Program-made: the position numbers and the translations under genes | Part shown: piece by piece, positions 20,761-32,330 of the stretch | How positions within the stretch are numbered: position 1 is the first letter of the stretch | Layout of the letters: every line of letters starts with the position of its first letter | From: Hyaloperonospora brassicae | Lineage: Eukaryota; Oomycota; Peronosporomycetes; Peronosporales; Peronosporaceae | Length of the DNA stretch: 35,473 nt | Assembly (NCBI GenBank): GCA_947650285.1 | Contig: CANTFL010001085.1 | Coordinates: 1 to 35,473 of the forward strand | Direction: 5' to 3' | The notes under the pieces: model-generated | Seen by the model: only the letters and a program-made list of their open reading frames with translations | What the model was told of the DNA's origin: nothing | The model's database searches: none

Positions 20761-22232
20761 TCAATACAGTAAAACCAAGCAGAGCGAGATCATGGCTACC
20801 CCAAGCGTAGAGACAGAGATCGCCACAGCAGCAGAACTGTCGTCTGCATCGCACGCGTCACAAAGAAGCGTCGCGCCATTGGCAACGGTAGCCAGCGCAG
20901 ATTCGTTTGCAGCACAGATGGCGCAGCTGGTTCCGGCGCAGTTGTGGATGCAAGTGCACACGCCATTAAAGCAGCCAGCATTCGGTCCGCTGCCACAGTC
21001 GATCTCATCGCACTCGGCGCCAGCACAGTACTTTCCGTCTGCATCGTCATTGCATGCGCACGTACTGTTTCTCAGACACGTTCCCATGTCGTTGCATGCG
21101 ATCGTGTCACCCTCAGAGCAAAGCTCACACTGAGGGCCACCCCAACCGGCGAAACAGACGCATTTTCCACCTTCGCAGTCGCCATTGCCTGAGCAAGTGC
21201 CGCTACATTTTGCATAAGCAGCAACCATTTTGTCGAGACTCGTCGTCGGCAGCTGCTTGAGCAAAGCCACGCGTTCATCGATTGGCGTGACCCAATCGTC
21301 CTTCACAAACCCACCTATGTCAGCCGACTGGGGATTGAACGCCCAGTAAAAGGATCCAATCGCCTTCTTCTCCAAGTAAGTCGACACGGCGTTTGCCCAC
21401 TTCTTGTCCTTGCCCTTCAGTTGAGCTCCCCAGGACCCAACTACAACCGCCTGGCCAGTTTCCTTGGGAACAAAGCCAAAATACGCATCCCACAGGTCCG
21501 GCATGTTGTCGGGAAAGCTCGAGTCGCTCCACCACGGCGCCTTGAAGTCAATCGCCGGTGAAATCAGATGCGGACTGTACACTAATCTCTCCATGTTACT
21601 CAGCTTGACGGGGTAGTCCTTTGCTCCTTGCAACGACCCTCCCGCTTGTCCCCACTCTAAACTCACGCCCTTCACATTCGTCTGCACCCCTTGCACAAAT
21701 ATCAGAAGCCGGGGACATGCTTTCAGCACTGCGTTGCCAATCTTACCAGCGTGCACGTTCCAGTCCGTGTCTTGATCGCCTTTTCCCCACGACGCTTTGC
21801 CCTTGGGTTCGTTCTTAATGTCAATACCAAAGACGTTCCAAGCCCCTGGGTCGTCACAATATCTCATCGCCAACTTCTCCAGAGCTGGTACAATATCGGT
21901 CGGCACGGCAACATCAGGGAAATCTGCTTCAGCTGCTTCGACCCGATGACTGTCAAGCAAAATGAGGATATTGCGGTCACGAGCTGCTCGAACGATACTA
22001 TCGAGCACCTCCAAGTACGTTTTGCCAGCCAGCGACGGCGTGCCATCGGTCTGCGAGGAGGCGACCACCGGGTCCTTCATCACAGAGTCCATGGCCAAGG
22101 GCAGACGCAGCGCGTTCATGTCCGCGCTGGCCAACAGGTCCATGGCATCCCCAATCGACGTGGCAGAGGGCCACAACCCTTGGACCACGCGCTCGATCGT
22201 CTCTGCACGTCATACAACAAACACACACACAC

Positions 22233-22269
<37 letters not shown>

Positions 22270-22310
22270 GCATACAATGCGTCAAGAGGTTGTCAAAGCA
22301 TCTCACGTTC

Positions 22311-22341
<31 letters not shown>

Positions 22342-22539
22342 TATGTGGGTACACGACCGCTTTAGAGCGAGACCGAGAGAGGACGTACCCGCGCCAAACC
22401 AGTTGATGCCTTTGATGTAGAACGACTGGTTGTTCGCCTCGAGTTTCCCGTTCACTGATCGAAAGTCGATGAAGCTGCGGCTGCCGTCGCAGAGAGAGAG
22501 CACAGAGGCGGCCGTGGCGCAGAGGGCGTGTAGCCACAT
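20761..22539 (-). CDS. GH5-like secreted protein with EGF-like tail; nucleophile missing
   Basis: 530 aa; exons (minus) 22539-22389 and 22202-20761. A signal peptide (about 1-20) precedes a GH5 fold: YIKGINWFGAETIERVVQGLW (across the intron), LRLPLAMD, LLDSHRVEAAE, FGIDIKNEPKG with acid/base Glu182, YSPHLISP with His262, and SFYWAFNPQS. At the end of strand 7, where GH5 enzymes carry the nucleophile in a GE(W/F)G motif, this protein has VVVGSWGA, so Ser307 replaces Glu. The HxY Tyr is also replaced (Ile264). Residues 383-480 are Cys rich with EGF-like spacing (CSGNGDCEGGKCVCFAGWGGPQC), and the last ~24 residues are hydrophobic after DADDSS, fitting a GPI-anchor signal or membrane tail. GH5 members cut cellulose or beta-1,3-glucans; this one is likely inactive or altered and may bind glucan. 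It is the main gene in the inverted-repeat spacer. Confidence 0.88.
22203..22388 (-). other. GH5-like gene intron (186 bp) with three stacked microsatellites
   Basis: GTACGT donor and GACGTGCAG acceptor (minus), phase 1; G|AG makes Glu51. It holds (AC)n at 22221-22234, (AG)n at 22236-22264 and (GTTC)n at 22315-22343 (plus-strand reading), which together fill over a third of it. Confidence 0.88.
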
Positions 22540-24193
22540 TTGTGTGAAGGGGAATGCAGTTGTGGCCTACTGACTGTCTGTACCTCTTTTCGAGTCAGTA
22601 GTACGACGGGCGATAGAGAGCGAGCGAGTCCGAGAGTCGATTTGGTTTCGCGGGTCGACTTATTCGCGATAGGGGGGCAAGGGGGACGCGTCCTGGACGA
22701 TAGGGGACCGTTAGGGCCAATAGGGGCGCGTCACGCTCGATCGACCGTTCGGCCTGTATACGAGGGATGGACGTTTGCATGGAATAGGACAAACACAGCG
22801 TCGCGCCGTATTTACGTGGGTCACACGTCCTGCTCGACTCTCGGCCCGCGATTCCTCATCAGGTCTTGCGGTCGCGTCACGCGCTGAGCATTTACGGTCT
22901 GCACAGTCACTGGCTATAACTCGTCGTCGAGGTCGCTTGTTTCCTCGCTGATTGGCAGAAAAGATCGTCTTTCTTACCGCTATGCTGACGGCGACGGGAT
23001 AGTCGTTACAGGCCGTTTACTTGCAACGACCAGTCAACAGTCAGAGCGCGACGGGCAAATCTCCGGCCGGACACGTTTGTAACCAACTTCAACGTATCGC
23101 GTTTTCGTGCCACTACCAAACAGCTCCAACAGCGCACGAGTCGTTAGTGTCCCGACGTTATATCTATATATATATATATCTATATAACCTGTCCGAATGT
23201 GGCTGGAACGACCGAGTGCACGTAACACAGAGTCGTTTCTGCGCCTCAGCGTTCAAATCAGTTTGACGCTAAGCAAAACGCGTCCGTCACTGCAATTACT
23301 GTTGATATCCTGCAATGGGTCTGGCGGGAAGCACGAGGAAGTGGTAACGTTGGAAGTATCGCACGAACTGGAAGCGTGGAACAGCTTTGTTGCATGTCCT
23401 TTGATGACGCACAATTAGAAACGACACGAATGTACGAGCGCTATGCTGTGGGCTTCGTGGCACGCACGTCCGACCGGCGATGTGCTGGTGCGTCCTAGAG
23501 GACGGTCGCTCCAATCTTTCCGTTCGATGTATAGCTCGTCGGGTCTTGATTGTATACAAAGACGCACTTTGCCGTCGTCATTCCGTTGCACTTGGACGTG
23601 GTGAACTCACACGGAAGCACATGGGTGGCCTCCAGTAAGCGACGGATGGCGTCTTGCGTGATACATTAAACTCGCGCCTACGAAGGCGTTCCATTGTGCA
23701 CTCATGTGTGCCTCGCATGCGGGTTTCGCATGTCTGATCGCGCAACTGTATGATCGAACAATACACCATCGTCAGCCTACACGTGGCATCTCATCTTGTC
23801 GACACAGCTGTAACAGGAGGAAGTCGGGGGGGGGAGCGGCCTGGTGCGCACGTATCACTCGGCAGTGTGTTTTGTGTTCTGCCGCAAGCTGATAACCGAT
23901 ACATGCAACAACATACTGCGATCAACAGGTCATGGTGATAGCGCACAATTGCACTGGGGATAGACGCTGCAGTTGCATTCTTCTCGCTCCTGATACCCAG
24001 TCACCGCAGGTAGGCGGAACGGATGTCACTTAAGTAGATCTATCAGGCTCTCCCTGATCTTGCATTGTTCTGGCGTACACACAAAGCGACCTCAACCTCG
24101 CTCGTGTCTTTCGGTTGTGCCTCGCAACGGAAAGCAAGACGATACAACGGGATATACTGTCGTCATTCCGGCTGTGTCTGAATATACATCTCT
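22540..24193. other. Gene-poor stretch upstream of GH5-like gene
   Basis: Promoter side of the GH5-like gene, then nothing recognised. G-rich motifs (TAGGGG/GGGGGG) recur at 22668-22728. A TA-rich microsatellite lies at 23161-23186. Confidence 0.5.
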
Positions 24194-24667
24194 TTACTTT
24201 GTACGTGCAACTAGACAAGCTAAGATACCGTCAGCCAAAAAGGTGGCCTTTGAATCGTTTCCTTGACGAGGCGAGCCATGTTTCCATCTCGCATCGCATT
24301 TCACTGTCCTTGAGACACTGACAGTCAAAAGAAAAGCTGGTGATGTAAAGTTTGTTCCATGCCCGTTTTTGGGTGGATGCCTCGCATGGATGAAATCCGA
24401 CCAGTCTACCAGTATCATGGGACCGCGACGTTTACGCATACGGATCGGAAAAGAGACCGATTGGGATGTATCAAGAAGCATAACGCTGACATTGTGCTCT
24501 CCAATAGCAAGTAGTGACTGACCATCATGTCGTCCGGCGTCCCCGGGTACATCATACAGTAGATTGTCCAACTTGGCGAAGGCGACTCGCCTACTGATTT
24601 CGGCAGCGTACGACAGCGGATCGTAGAAAGACACGCGTCCAACCACTGCACAGAAGATAGCAGCCAT
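24194..24667 (-). pseudogene. Protein-like ORF, unknown, possibly element relic
   Basis: 157 codons with protein-like composition (FYDPLSYAAEISRRVAF, ILVDWSDFIHARHPP), but no signal peptide and no family I recognise. Related minus-strand sequence may continue at 24030-24218 in another frame. It could be a decayed transposon protein or a real unknown gene. Confidence 0.3.
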
Positions 24668-25875
24668 CGGAAACAGCGGGCACGTTGCGGACGCACGTTC
24701 CGCTGCCGTGCTGTTTTGACGTGCTGTTTGATATTTACGCAGATCCCTCAGCTCTCTTCACAGAAAACCTCCTTTGCCACTACAGACTTGAGCCATCATA
24801 AAAGTCGTGGCAAACGCTCGGAGAAAACATACTCGTGTCGTGAGTGACACGAAGAGCTCCGGTAAACACTTTGTATCGGCGCTGTCATGAACGATGTGGC
24901 CACTGTTATCACCGTGGATGATCCAAAGACTTTGACATTCTGCGAGAAGCTAAATGAACGAGTCTGGTTACTTCGTGATGCGTACTAATTGCTGCTATGG
25001 GCTTTTCTAGAATACTTGTTCTGCTATGGTGTCTGTGAATACGTTGGAACACACATCGATCCTAGTACTTCGAGGCATCCTCCCCGTCTGACATCATCGG
25101 CAATGATGAGGTAGGCTGGATGTCGATGGCGCCACAACAGCGTGTGAAGGTGCTGATTGGAACGACCGATCCTTCGAAGCTCCACTGTTGCAGATCACTA
25201 AGCTCGGAATCAGTCGTTTGGCTATCATAGTCAAAGTTGTGAAGCTTTCAGACATTGAGCAGGCGATGGCGGAGTATAGGTGAACCCTCTATCGCTTTAC
25301 GCTGGACGTGTGTGTGCTCAGAACGTGCTCGGAATGGTACGTATGCTACCAGCACAGTTAAACACCGAGTCGTACAACACATGAAGTACACTTTCCTCGC
25401 ACAACAAGACAGTAGCTAGCCGGTGCCATTTGTCATCGTTTTGTTGACCGCATGCTGATAAAGATAGTTAGTCTGTCTAATATCATTGACCCAAGTATCT
25501 GCACAAACTTACGCTCTACCGGGTTCTAGCCGGACCAATATCGTAGGTCCCATCTGCAGTGTGCGCACTTGTCAGCAATGCAATGTGTTTTGATCGCTGC
25601 GACACAGTCTGAGATCGCCCGTTCGATAAGCCTGACTTTACTTTATTTGCATGTTGCCAAAGACTTCGTCTTTTGTACTGCTTATCCTATTCGAAAGGCC
25701 TGTACTATCCCGATCCGCGTGTCGAGACCCTGGCGACAAACAAAATTTCGGCGCCAGGTGGTGCGCCTTATCTTTTGTCCTTGTACAGTTTTTCGGTCCG
25801 GCAGAGCTTCAGCATCAAACCTTAGCTACCTGAAACAGCAGCAGAACCTCTCTTAGTTAATCCCATCGTAGCTAA
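24668..25875. other. No gene recognised
   Basis: AT-richer sequence with stops in all frames; only a 95-codon open frame (25569-25856) without motifs. The geometric centre of the inverted repeat falls here, near 25500, with no local palindrome visible at that point. Confidence 0.5.
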
Positions 25876-25877
25876 TA

Positions 25878-26207
25878 CAGTAGAATCCCTCTCGGCGAAT
25901 ACGAATCGGCGGATAAAAAGTATGAGGCAGCAGAGGCTATTAGATAGAAAGGGTTAGGTAGTCACGTGATGTACCTCTTTTGCCAAACGCCGGGCTGAAA
26001 CCTTTTAATAACTACAAAAGATCATTCGCTAATAGAGGATTAGCGTGAGGGGTTCTACTGTAACCCCTTGTAGGTATTAAAAAGTTAAAGGCCCATCGTT
26101 GGGCAAAAGAGGTACATCACGTGACTACCCAGCTCTCCTACCTATATCCTTTCTTACTGAACATGGCCTCATCCGCCCAATTGTATTCGCTATCAAGGGT
26201 TCTACTG
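25878..26207. mobile_element. Foldback MITE with pogo/Tigger-like ends
   Basis: Left end CAGTAGAATCCCTCTCGGCG and right end (reverse complement) CAGTAGAACCCTTGATAGCG, flanked by TA at 25876-25877 and 26208-26209. The two halves are inverted repeats over much of their length, for example GGTAGTCACGTGATGTACC at about 25957 against its reverse complement near 26110. At the centre an extra right end (GGGGTTCTACTG at 26049-26060 followed by TA) suggests a nested or rearranged copy. CAGTAG-type ends with a TA duplication are typical of pogo-related Tc1/mariner MITEs. Confidence 0.75.
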
Positions 26208-26209
26208 TA

Positions 26210-26750
26210 ATGGCAGCCATCGGTAACCATGCCCTAACGTTGCTCCCTTCTGTAAAGGACGCGCAACAAGAATTTGCTTGACAAAGGAAAGTGGCTGTAC
26301 AACAATACCGTCTCGTGATCTTAAGCTTAGCTAACACAAATGATCATGCGTTGAGGTGCCGGCAAAAAGTGCGTTCCTCGTACCTCGTGCTGAACTGCTG
26401 CTAGAACAGCCGATGCGCGAGAACGGGAGTAGCCGTATATCGGTTGCACATTTCCAAATGGTCACGGTTCAGCTCAAGCCAATCTTTTCTCCCCCTTCGG
26501 GGGCGGCCGCTTCGGAGGGAATCCTCCCCCTAGGCGAGCCCAAGGGGTCTGGGTTCTGCCTCGAGCAAGCTGCGCTCGCCGTCTTGGGTGCGGACGTAGT
26601 GGACCGACGGGTCGCGCAAGCGGCCTATTAGGGGTAGTTTACGGAATGGAGGCGTACCCCGCGCCTACGTGTCGCCGCTGCGGCGGCCGCACAGTCCAAG
26701 TCCTAGGGGCCGCGCAAACGGCTACTTGGGGACCACGCATCGCAGATGGA
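26210..26750. other. No gene; repeat-like GC-rich sequence
   Basis: 26460-26730 is GC rich with CGGGGGCGGCCGC-type words and looks like part of an interspersed repeat. No domain is visible in the 91-codon open frame at 26356-26631. Confidence 0.35.
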
Positions 26751-27130
26751 TGAGCTCTTGGGGGGGGGCTAATACGACGGGTTGGCGTTCCCCACGCCTT
26801 GCGGTTACTTTGGTGACCGCACTCCACTCAAGCTGGAGGGCCCCCCCCCTATCGGGTGTTTTTGCTTTGGGACACCAACAAAAAACTCCCGGTCTTTTCA
26901 TAAAATTTGGGGGTTCCCTCCCCCATCAACCCCCCCCCCCCCCCCCACCCCTTTTTTTGGGGGGCGACCTCTAAAACCCCTTATAATAAGAAACCCCCCC
27001 TATTTTTTCGCTTCTCTCCCCCCGGTCATTTCTCCCAAAAAAAAAAAAAGGAGGGGGAGGGGAGTGAAGAACCCCCAAAAAAAAAACCCCCCCCCCCCAC
27101 ACCACACCCCACCTAAATCTGTTGCACGTT
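26751..27130. other. Homopolymer-rich, probably unreliable sequence
   Basis: Long runs of C, G, A and T (for example 16 C at about 26931-26946, 13 A at about 27037-27049, G10 at 26760) with little other complexity. The pattern resembles the degraded end of a sequencing read or a gap-filled joint more than genomic DNA. Open frames here (26782-27192 and others) should be ignored. Confidence 0.6.
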
Positions 27131-27280
27131 TTGGTCGTAAAACGGCTACAAATCGCGAGGGACTCGGGCGGGGAAAGGAAGCAAATAGGTAGAGCTGGAC
27201 ACTGACAAGTGTTAGATGTCTGACGCGGGTGTGTGATCTTACAAAGTAGAGTGAACCCAAAGAAAAATGTATTGCGAAGA

Positions 27281-27994
27281 TTATGGGGTCCATATGAACC
27301 CCTTTTTGCGTCGGTTGTTAGTGACGTACGCTTCGTACTTGTCAGCGATCGGATGGATCGTTCCCTCGGGCTGGCGTAGGATCGTTTCCGAAACGACTTC
27401 TTGCGAATAACCCGATAGCACCCACTTTTCGAACTGTTTCTTCTCGAGCTCTTCAATCACCTTTTTGGCATCCCTCGGTACTTTCAGCTTTTTCGATCGC
27501 ACGAGATCAATCATGACTGCCAAATCATGTGCGCCAAGGGCCGCCTCGAGGTGGTTGAACGCCGCGAACTCGCTGCTCCTCACAACCTCTTTCGCGTTTT
27601 GATACCACTCCAGGAACTCGCGACTCGACAACAACTCTTTCGCCAAGTGCTCCTGAAACACATTCTCTGCGCTGATGGGTGCGACTGCCAAACTCTCAAT
27701 CTTGAAAACACCCTCGACGTTGTCGTGAGAACGGAGAGATTGCGCGATCCCTGTCAAGAGCGCACTATCCTTTTGCAGGGAGACCAAGTCGCCCATCCAG
27801 TTCATGGGGCTCCTTTCTTCCTCGGGGTCGTCCGCCTCATTGGGTGTGCTGCCTCTCAGCGATCGCACGATAGTTCCGTACTCATTGAGATGAGCGCCGA
27901 GTGCCGCAGTATCCGATTCTCCAAACGCAGAGGGGAGAGCAGCGACTGCTAGCAGCGCGCCAGCGACGATGCCCGTAGAAATGGAGATCTTCAT
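27281..27994 (-). CDS. RXLR-EER effector candidate B
   Basis: 237 aa with a signal peptide (MKISISTGIVAGALLAVAAL, cleavage near 25), a canonical RSLR at 44-47 and EEER at 58-61, the distance expected for RXLR-EER effectors. The C-terminal part (about 75-237) is helical and charged, with FLEWYQ (127-131) and DKYEAYV (218-224) as WY-like aromatic positions. It is a paralogue of effector A at 12643 (+): aligned features include SS.E(F/L)..WYQ, FAAFN, ALG, LEKKQFEKW and IA.KY..YV. RXLR family members enter plant cells and modify immunity; the particular target is not predictable. Single exon, intact. It lies inside the inverted-repeat spacer, next to the low-quality stretch, which ends before its stop codon. 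Confidence 0.9.
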   Translation of the reverse strand: MKISISTGIVAGALLAVAALPSAFGESDTAALGAHLNEYGTIVRSLRGSTPNEADDPEEERSPMNWMGDLVSLQKDSALLTGIAQSLRSHDNVEGVFKIESLAVAPISAENVFQEHLAKELLSSREFLEWYQNAKEVVRSSEFAAFNHLEAALGAHDLAVMIDLVRSKKLKVPRDAKKVIEELEKKQFEKWVLSGYSQEVVSETILRQPEGTIHPIADKYEAYVTNNRRKKGFIWTP

Positions 27995-28031
27995 GGCTGG
28001 ATGATAAATGTGCTTCTGGGTGCTGGTGAGT

Positions 28032-28038
28032 AAAATGA
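28032..28038 (-). promoter_or_regulatory. Inr-like element of effector B
   Basis: On the minus strand TCATTTT in the context CAACTCATTTTACTC fits the oomycete Inr core, about 40 bp before the ATG. Confidence 0.45.
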
Positions 28039-28044
28039 GTTGTG

Positions 28045-30239
28045 AGCTGATGGGTCATGCATGGGCCATGGGAACCCTGCAAAAAGACATGGAGGTAGCT
28101 GGACGCGCAAATATTGCCGCATGATGGTAGGACCCGTACTATCTTGCCCGTCCTCCATGTGAGCTCGTCATGCTGGCCGAAGTTGCGTTTCTCTCGCGTG
28201 TGACACCGCTTCCCAGCTGTTCTGCCCTATAATTTGGCAGTACCATGTACACGCGTTTGTAATACCAGGCGCCGGAAGGCCAAAGACGTGGGGTTTCTCC
28301 ACACGCGACTAATAGTTCACCACGAGAGTGTTAAGAGCAAGGTTTTAACCGCAAGAATAGACAGTGCATTGTTCCACGATGTTCTTTGCTGCTGTGGCTG
28401 CCGCAGACGTGACTGTGTGCTTTCTGCCAGAGGAGGTAGACCTGTGCATGTGAAGCCTCGCGTGCGGGACGCCTCATTCGCCAGGCGATCGGTATGCAGT
28501 GCGTTGACGAAAGTGAGTACCCATTGCGCATCTGTCGAATCGGTGCCGGGCTACAGGGTCAATAACTATGCGAGGAACCTTCATGACGATGCAGGCGTGA
28601 GTTTGCTTGCGCGCAGAACGCTTGAGCTATTTAGGACAAGTTTCAGTCGTGCCTAGAGTACATTCGTATTACTGTGCAGCGCTTCACGAGTTACCTGCCG
28701 TGGGAAACCTCCCCGAGAGTGGGCATGTATTGCATGCGTGGACAGCCGATCCGCACACTGATTTGCACCGTTGCGCCGCTGTCTTCCCTTTCAGGTGCCC
28801 CAAGCTGATGACATCACCAAGCTATTGCACCGTGACCGGGAAAGGTAGTAAGGCATGTGCGAGCCAAATCGCGTCACATCGATGTGAGAAACTAGGAGTA
28901 TCTTCTGGAAGCGTTAAGGGCCGAATCTTTATAGCGCTCTTCGTGCAACGCTGCCTGATACAGGAGTGGGAACAAAGACGCCCAGAAGAGACAGTATCAC
29001 CCAGTGAGGGGGCGGAAGACCAGCCGACCAGCCCGATGCGTGGCGCAAAACGCTACCGCCCCTAGCGGTGCTCCTCTCTATGGCTACGTTCGTGGTATCT
29101 GATTGAATTGATACCACTTGCCAGTCCCTTCGGTTGCAGGCCCTCCGCATGGCGTTCCATGCTCGTGGATACTTATGCAGGTCGAGCAACTGTAGATGTG
29201 TGACAGAGGCTTTGGAGATGAGGAAGCCGAAGGAGGAGATTCCACGCTTGATCCCGGCCGAGCTAGAGGCACAAAACTGGTCTGGCTAAGCTCATGCTTG
29301 TCTTTCTATGTCCAGACCTTGGAGAAAAAGGGTAGGAACGCCACGCGTCGCGTACTGGTTCAGACAGACAGGCAGGAAATCTGGCAGACAGACTGCGACG
29401 CGCGCAATCAGGATACGAGTCAAATGACTTGATCCCACTATGGCCTCCTCGACACGACCTGGTAGAGAACCCCTTACGCCTCGTTAATCACACCTTTGAC
29501 CCGCCCTTACATTCGGTTTCCTCACGGCCACATTTTGCTTCCTTTTGTCGTACCGGATACAGAATTAAAACGCGAAAAAGTTTCCAGGCGTGTTCTGCGA
29601 AGTGGTATTACACAGTGACGTTTACTGAACAGCGACGACTGACACTTGCGAAGTTTTCGCACCTACCAGCGGAGATGTTCTCAGACTCGAAGCGCTTGAT
29701 TTGCCGAGAGCTCAAGACGCGCGAGTCAATGCGAGTGACGGTATGGTGGAGTACCTTTGCAAGTCAAGCCTCGCTCCGGCCATCTCCAGTATCATCCAGC
29801 GTTTTCGAGGCTCCTAGTGTGTGAGCAAGAATAAGGCCTCGTATCCACTCGCGTCTTTAGGAGGATAAGATGTCCGTTAGCAGGGTCGGCAACCGATTGA
29901 GGGCCGTAGAATACACAATACCTGCCAAAGGCTGACGTCGTGTGATAGTATTCGTCGTCTAAGTCCACGTGCAGACGGTGAATAATATCGCGATCGGATC
30001 ACGATCGAAACACGCGCACGTTTCAACCATACACTCGATCCGCTGGGTCTACTAAATCGACCGAAACAGTCACGATGACGCTACGTGGCGAGGCACTCGT
30101 CGCACACCAGCCCACTCAGGAGCTCGACCATCCACCCTGCTCACTCACCCACGAACCAACAAGCACTACCACATTGCCACGTAACGGGCAAGTACTCGAC
30201 CTGACCAACTGACCGGAGAACCGACCAACTGACTCGATC
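28045..30239. other. Gene-poor stretch
   Basis: Open frames of 130-152 codons (28234-28656, 28607-29065, 29429-29824, all plus) have no signal peptide, domain or splice logic that I can support. They may include decayed element sequence. 30000-30239 would be the upstream region of the broken secreted-protein gene. Confidence 0.4.
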
Positions 30240-30550
30240 ATGAAGTTCAGCACTTTCGCCGTCACCGTGTGCTAGTCGCTGTAGCAAGCGTCGCATTCGC
30301 CGCCGACTACCAGCCAGCACTATGAGCATTTGACGCGTCGAAACCAGCTGCACCCAATGCTGACACGCTTACCGCGGGCCCAACCGAGAGACCGAGAAAC
30401 AATCGTCTCCTGTTGAGGATACTGCGGCTGCAGGGAAGGAGTCCACCGCCTTTTTACCTTCGGCGCCGAAGGCAAGAAGTCCAAGGAGTGATGGAAAGGC
30501 TTGGGATGGGGACGTCCATGGGGTAGCTACGGTGGCTGGGGTGGCTACGT
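30240..30550 (+). pseudogene. Broken secreted Gly/Trp-rich protein gene
   Basis: The ATG at 30240 opens with a typical oomycete secretion signal start (MKFSTFAVTV), but the frame meets a TAG at 30273, and the hydrophobic remainder of the signal peptide is recognisable in another frame. Further downstream a Lys-rich then Gly/Trp/Tyr-rich segment (about 30460-30550) can be seen, interrupted by additional in-frame stops and frame changes. It resembles small secreted Gly-rich oomycete proteins. Several independent lesions make this a real pseudogene rather than one sequencing error. Confidence 0.6.
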
Positions 30551-30839
30551 CACACATTTTGGACACCGCGCGGGCTAACATGCTGCCACACACTCAGGCG
30601 GACAGACGCACGAACGAGCTGACACTCCGGCTAAGCGAACAGGAATCAACATGCACGTTCCTTCGCCCCGCTTTTGTTTGCGGAGATATTTGCCGGTACT
30701 TCGTTCGTCACTTGGCTCAGCATGTCGTGTCGACGAGAAAGAAAGACTCGACCACCTCCTCTCTCACTGTACATTCGGTATGCAACGGACAAGGTCGCAA
30801 TCCCATGCTTGACAGCTCACAGGTCAGCGGTCGTTCCCA

Positions 30840-32330
30840 CTACACTAGCAGGGGACGAAACACGGACCTCCACTATCGTCGAATCGTCTTGCTACATCAA
30901 CCGGATCTTGGCAAGCATAGGATGCAGACCAGGACTGTCCGTTCCTTCGCCCCTTCTGTCTGTCTGAATCAATCGTCACCAGTCCAGCGCTGGGCTTCAG
31001 CCGATTCAAGTGATGCTTTCTATCCAGTACACGTATCGAACCCAGAGCGTCTGTGCCTTGCCTGCTGCTTGACGTCTGTATCGTCCTGTCCGATAGGGTT
31101 CTGTCGCCCACAGCAACGGTCTCGAGTCAACCTGAATCGGTTTCGCTGATCTTTTGAGTGCAAATTTGCGCTGCGCTACTTTCTCCAAACCGTTGCGTCT
31201 GCCATGTGTGCACCTTAGTGCGATACGAGTAATACTTACCACCGGGTCAAGCGAAATGTTGGCTCTCTCCAATTGACTTTGTCAGAGCAATATCCACACG
31301 GACCTCAACGCTCACGTGGGTCGATAGTGCTCACATTCTTTTGTAAACAGTACTCAAATTCCCTTCAGATCATGCAGTCGAATGTGCTTGGACAAGTAAT
31401 CACTCGTCAACGATTCAGAAAGCTTACAGTCAGGTTGTGAGGAGTGTGACGGTTTTGTGAGTGGCATCGATGATCGTTGAGTGCCAGTTCTACCTGATAA
31501 GTGTGTGACTTGTTTTCAGTCCACGGAGCAATTGCGCATGGTCATCGACCATTGACTGACTAGACCGTGGCCACCCTCGAAGCAGTGGCACTCAGGCAAA
31601 GGCCACCTGTGCACTTAGTGATCGGGCTTTCCTGTTTGCGAACGACATTGCCGACACTCGTTTTGCAGAGCAGCATCACCCCTATCTTCTTGCTGAGGGG
31701 ACGAGAAAAGCTGTTGCATTGACTACGTAGGCGACAGCAGTCCCACTGAGGGTTCTTAGACATGGAGTGGCCTATTGTAATGCTGCATCGTGTTCTGTTT
31801 AGCACGTCGGGAGCATGAGCCAACTGAAAAACTCCAGCTCATCACACATAACACGTTTGACCACTCGGTCGTTCGTCCACAAACGGAGCATCGTCTTCGT
31901 GACCTGTTGGTGCTGGACGATACAGCCTCCACGCAGGTGTGATGCGCCTCGTGTCATGGCGTTCGGGTCGACCATACAGTAGTCATGAAGTCTGGCGTTC
32001 TTTTGACAGACTCTGATGATGGGCCGCTCGCGTTTGAGTTGGCACATGTTGCGATGCGAGAAAAAGCTGCAACGATCTTTCTTTGCTATTGATACGCATG
32101 ATCTGAATGGCCTCATGTTTGCACGTCTTGACTGCCAATCGACATGTTGGAGCTGATGCTATCTGGTGTCAACGCTCTTTACTGAGGAGTGTCGACCCCT
32201 CGTGCCCTTGCAACGGTGTCAGCGTACGTCTTGCGGCTCGAACGGTGACCGACTGCTCGCTCATCATCTGCTGTGCGTATGACTCGTCCGAACCAAACAA
32301 AACGTACATGCGACGTCAAGGGGCGATGTG
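30840..32330 (-). other. Decayed ORFs, right-arm copies
   Basis: Minus-strand frames at 31006-31272, 31560-31823 and 31799-32116 mirror those of the left arm with few changes (for example Met to Ile and Asp to Gly in the 105-codon frame). Unidentified. Confidence 0.4.

Noticed and set aside
20621..21133. 170-codon plus-strand frame
   Set aside because: Antisense of the Cys-rich tail of the GH5-like gene.
24668..25860. Central hairpin joining the two arms
   Set aside because: The geometric centre of the inverted repeat shows no extended local palindrome; the nearby MITE is off-centre and independent.
26782..27192. Pro-rich 136-codon frame
   Set aside because: Created by homopolymer runs in a probably unreliable stretch.
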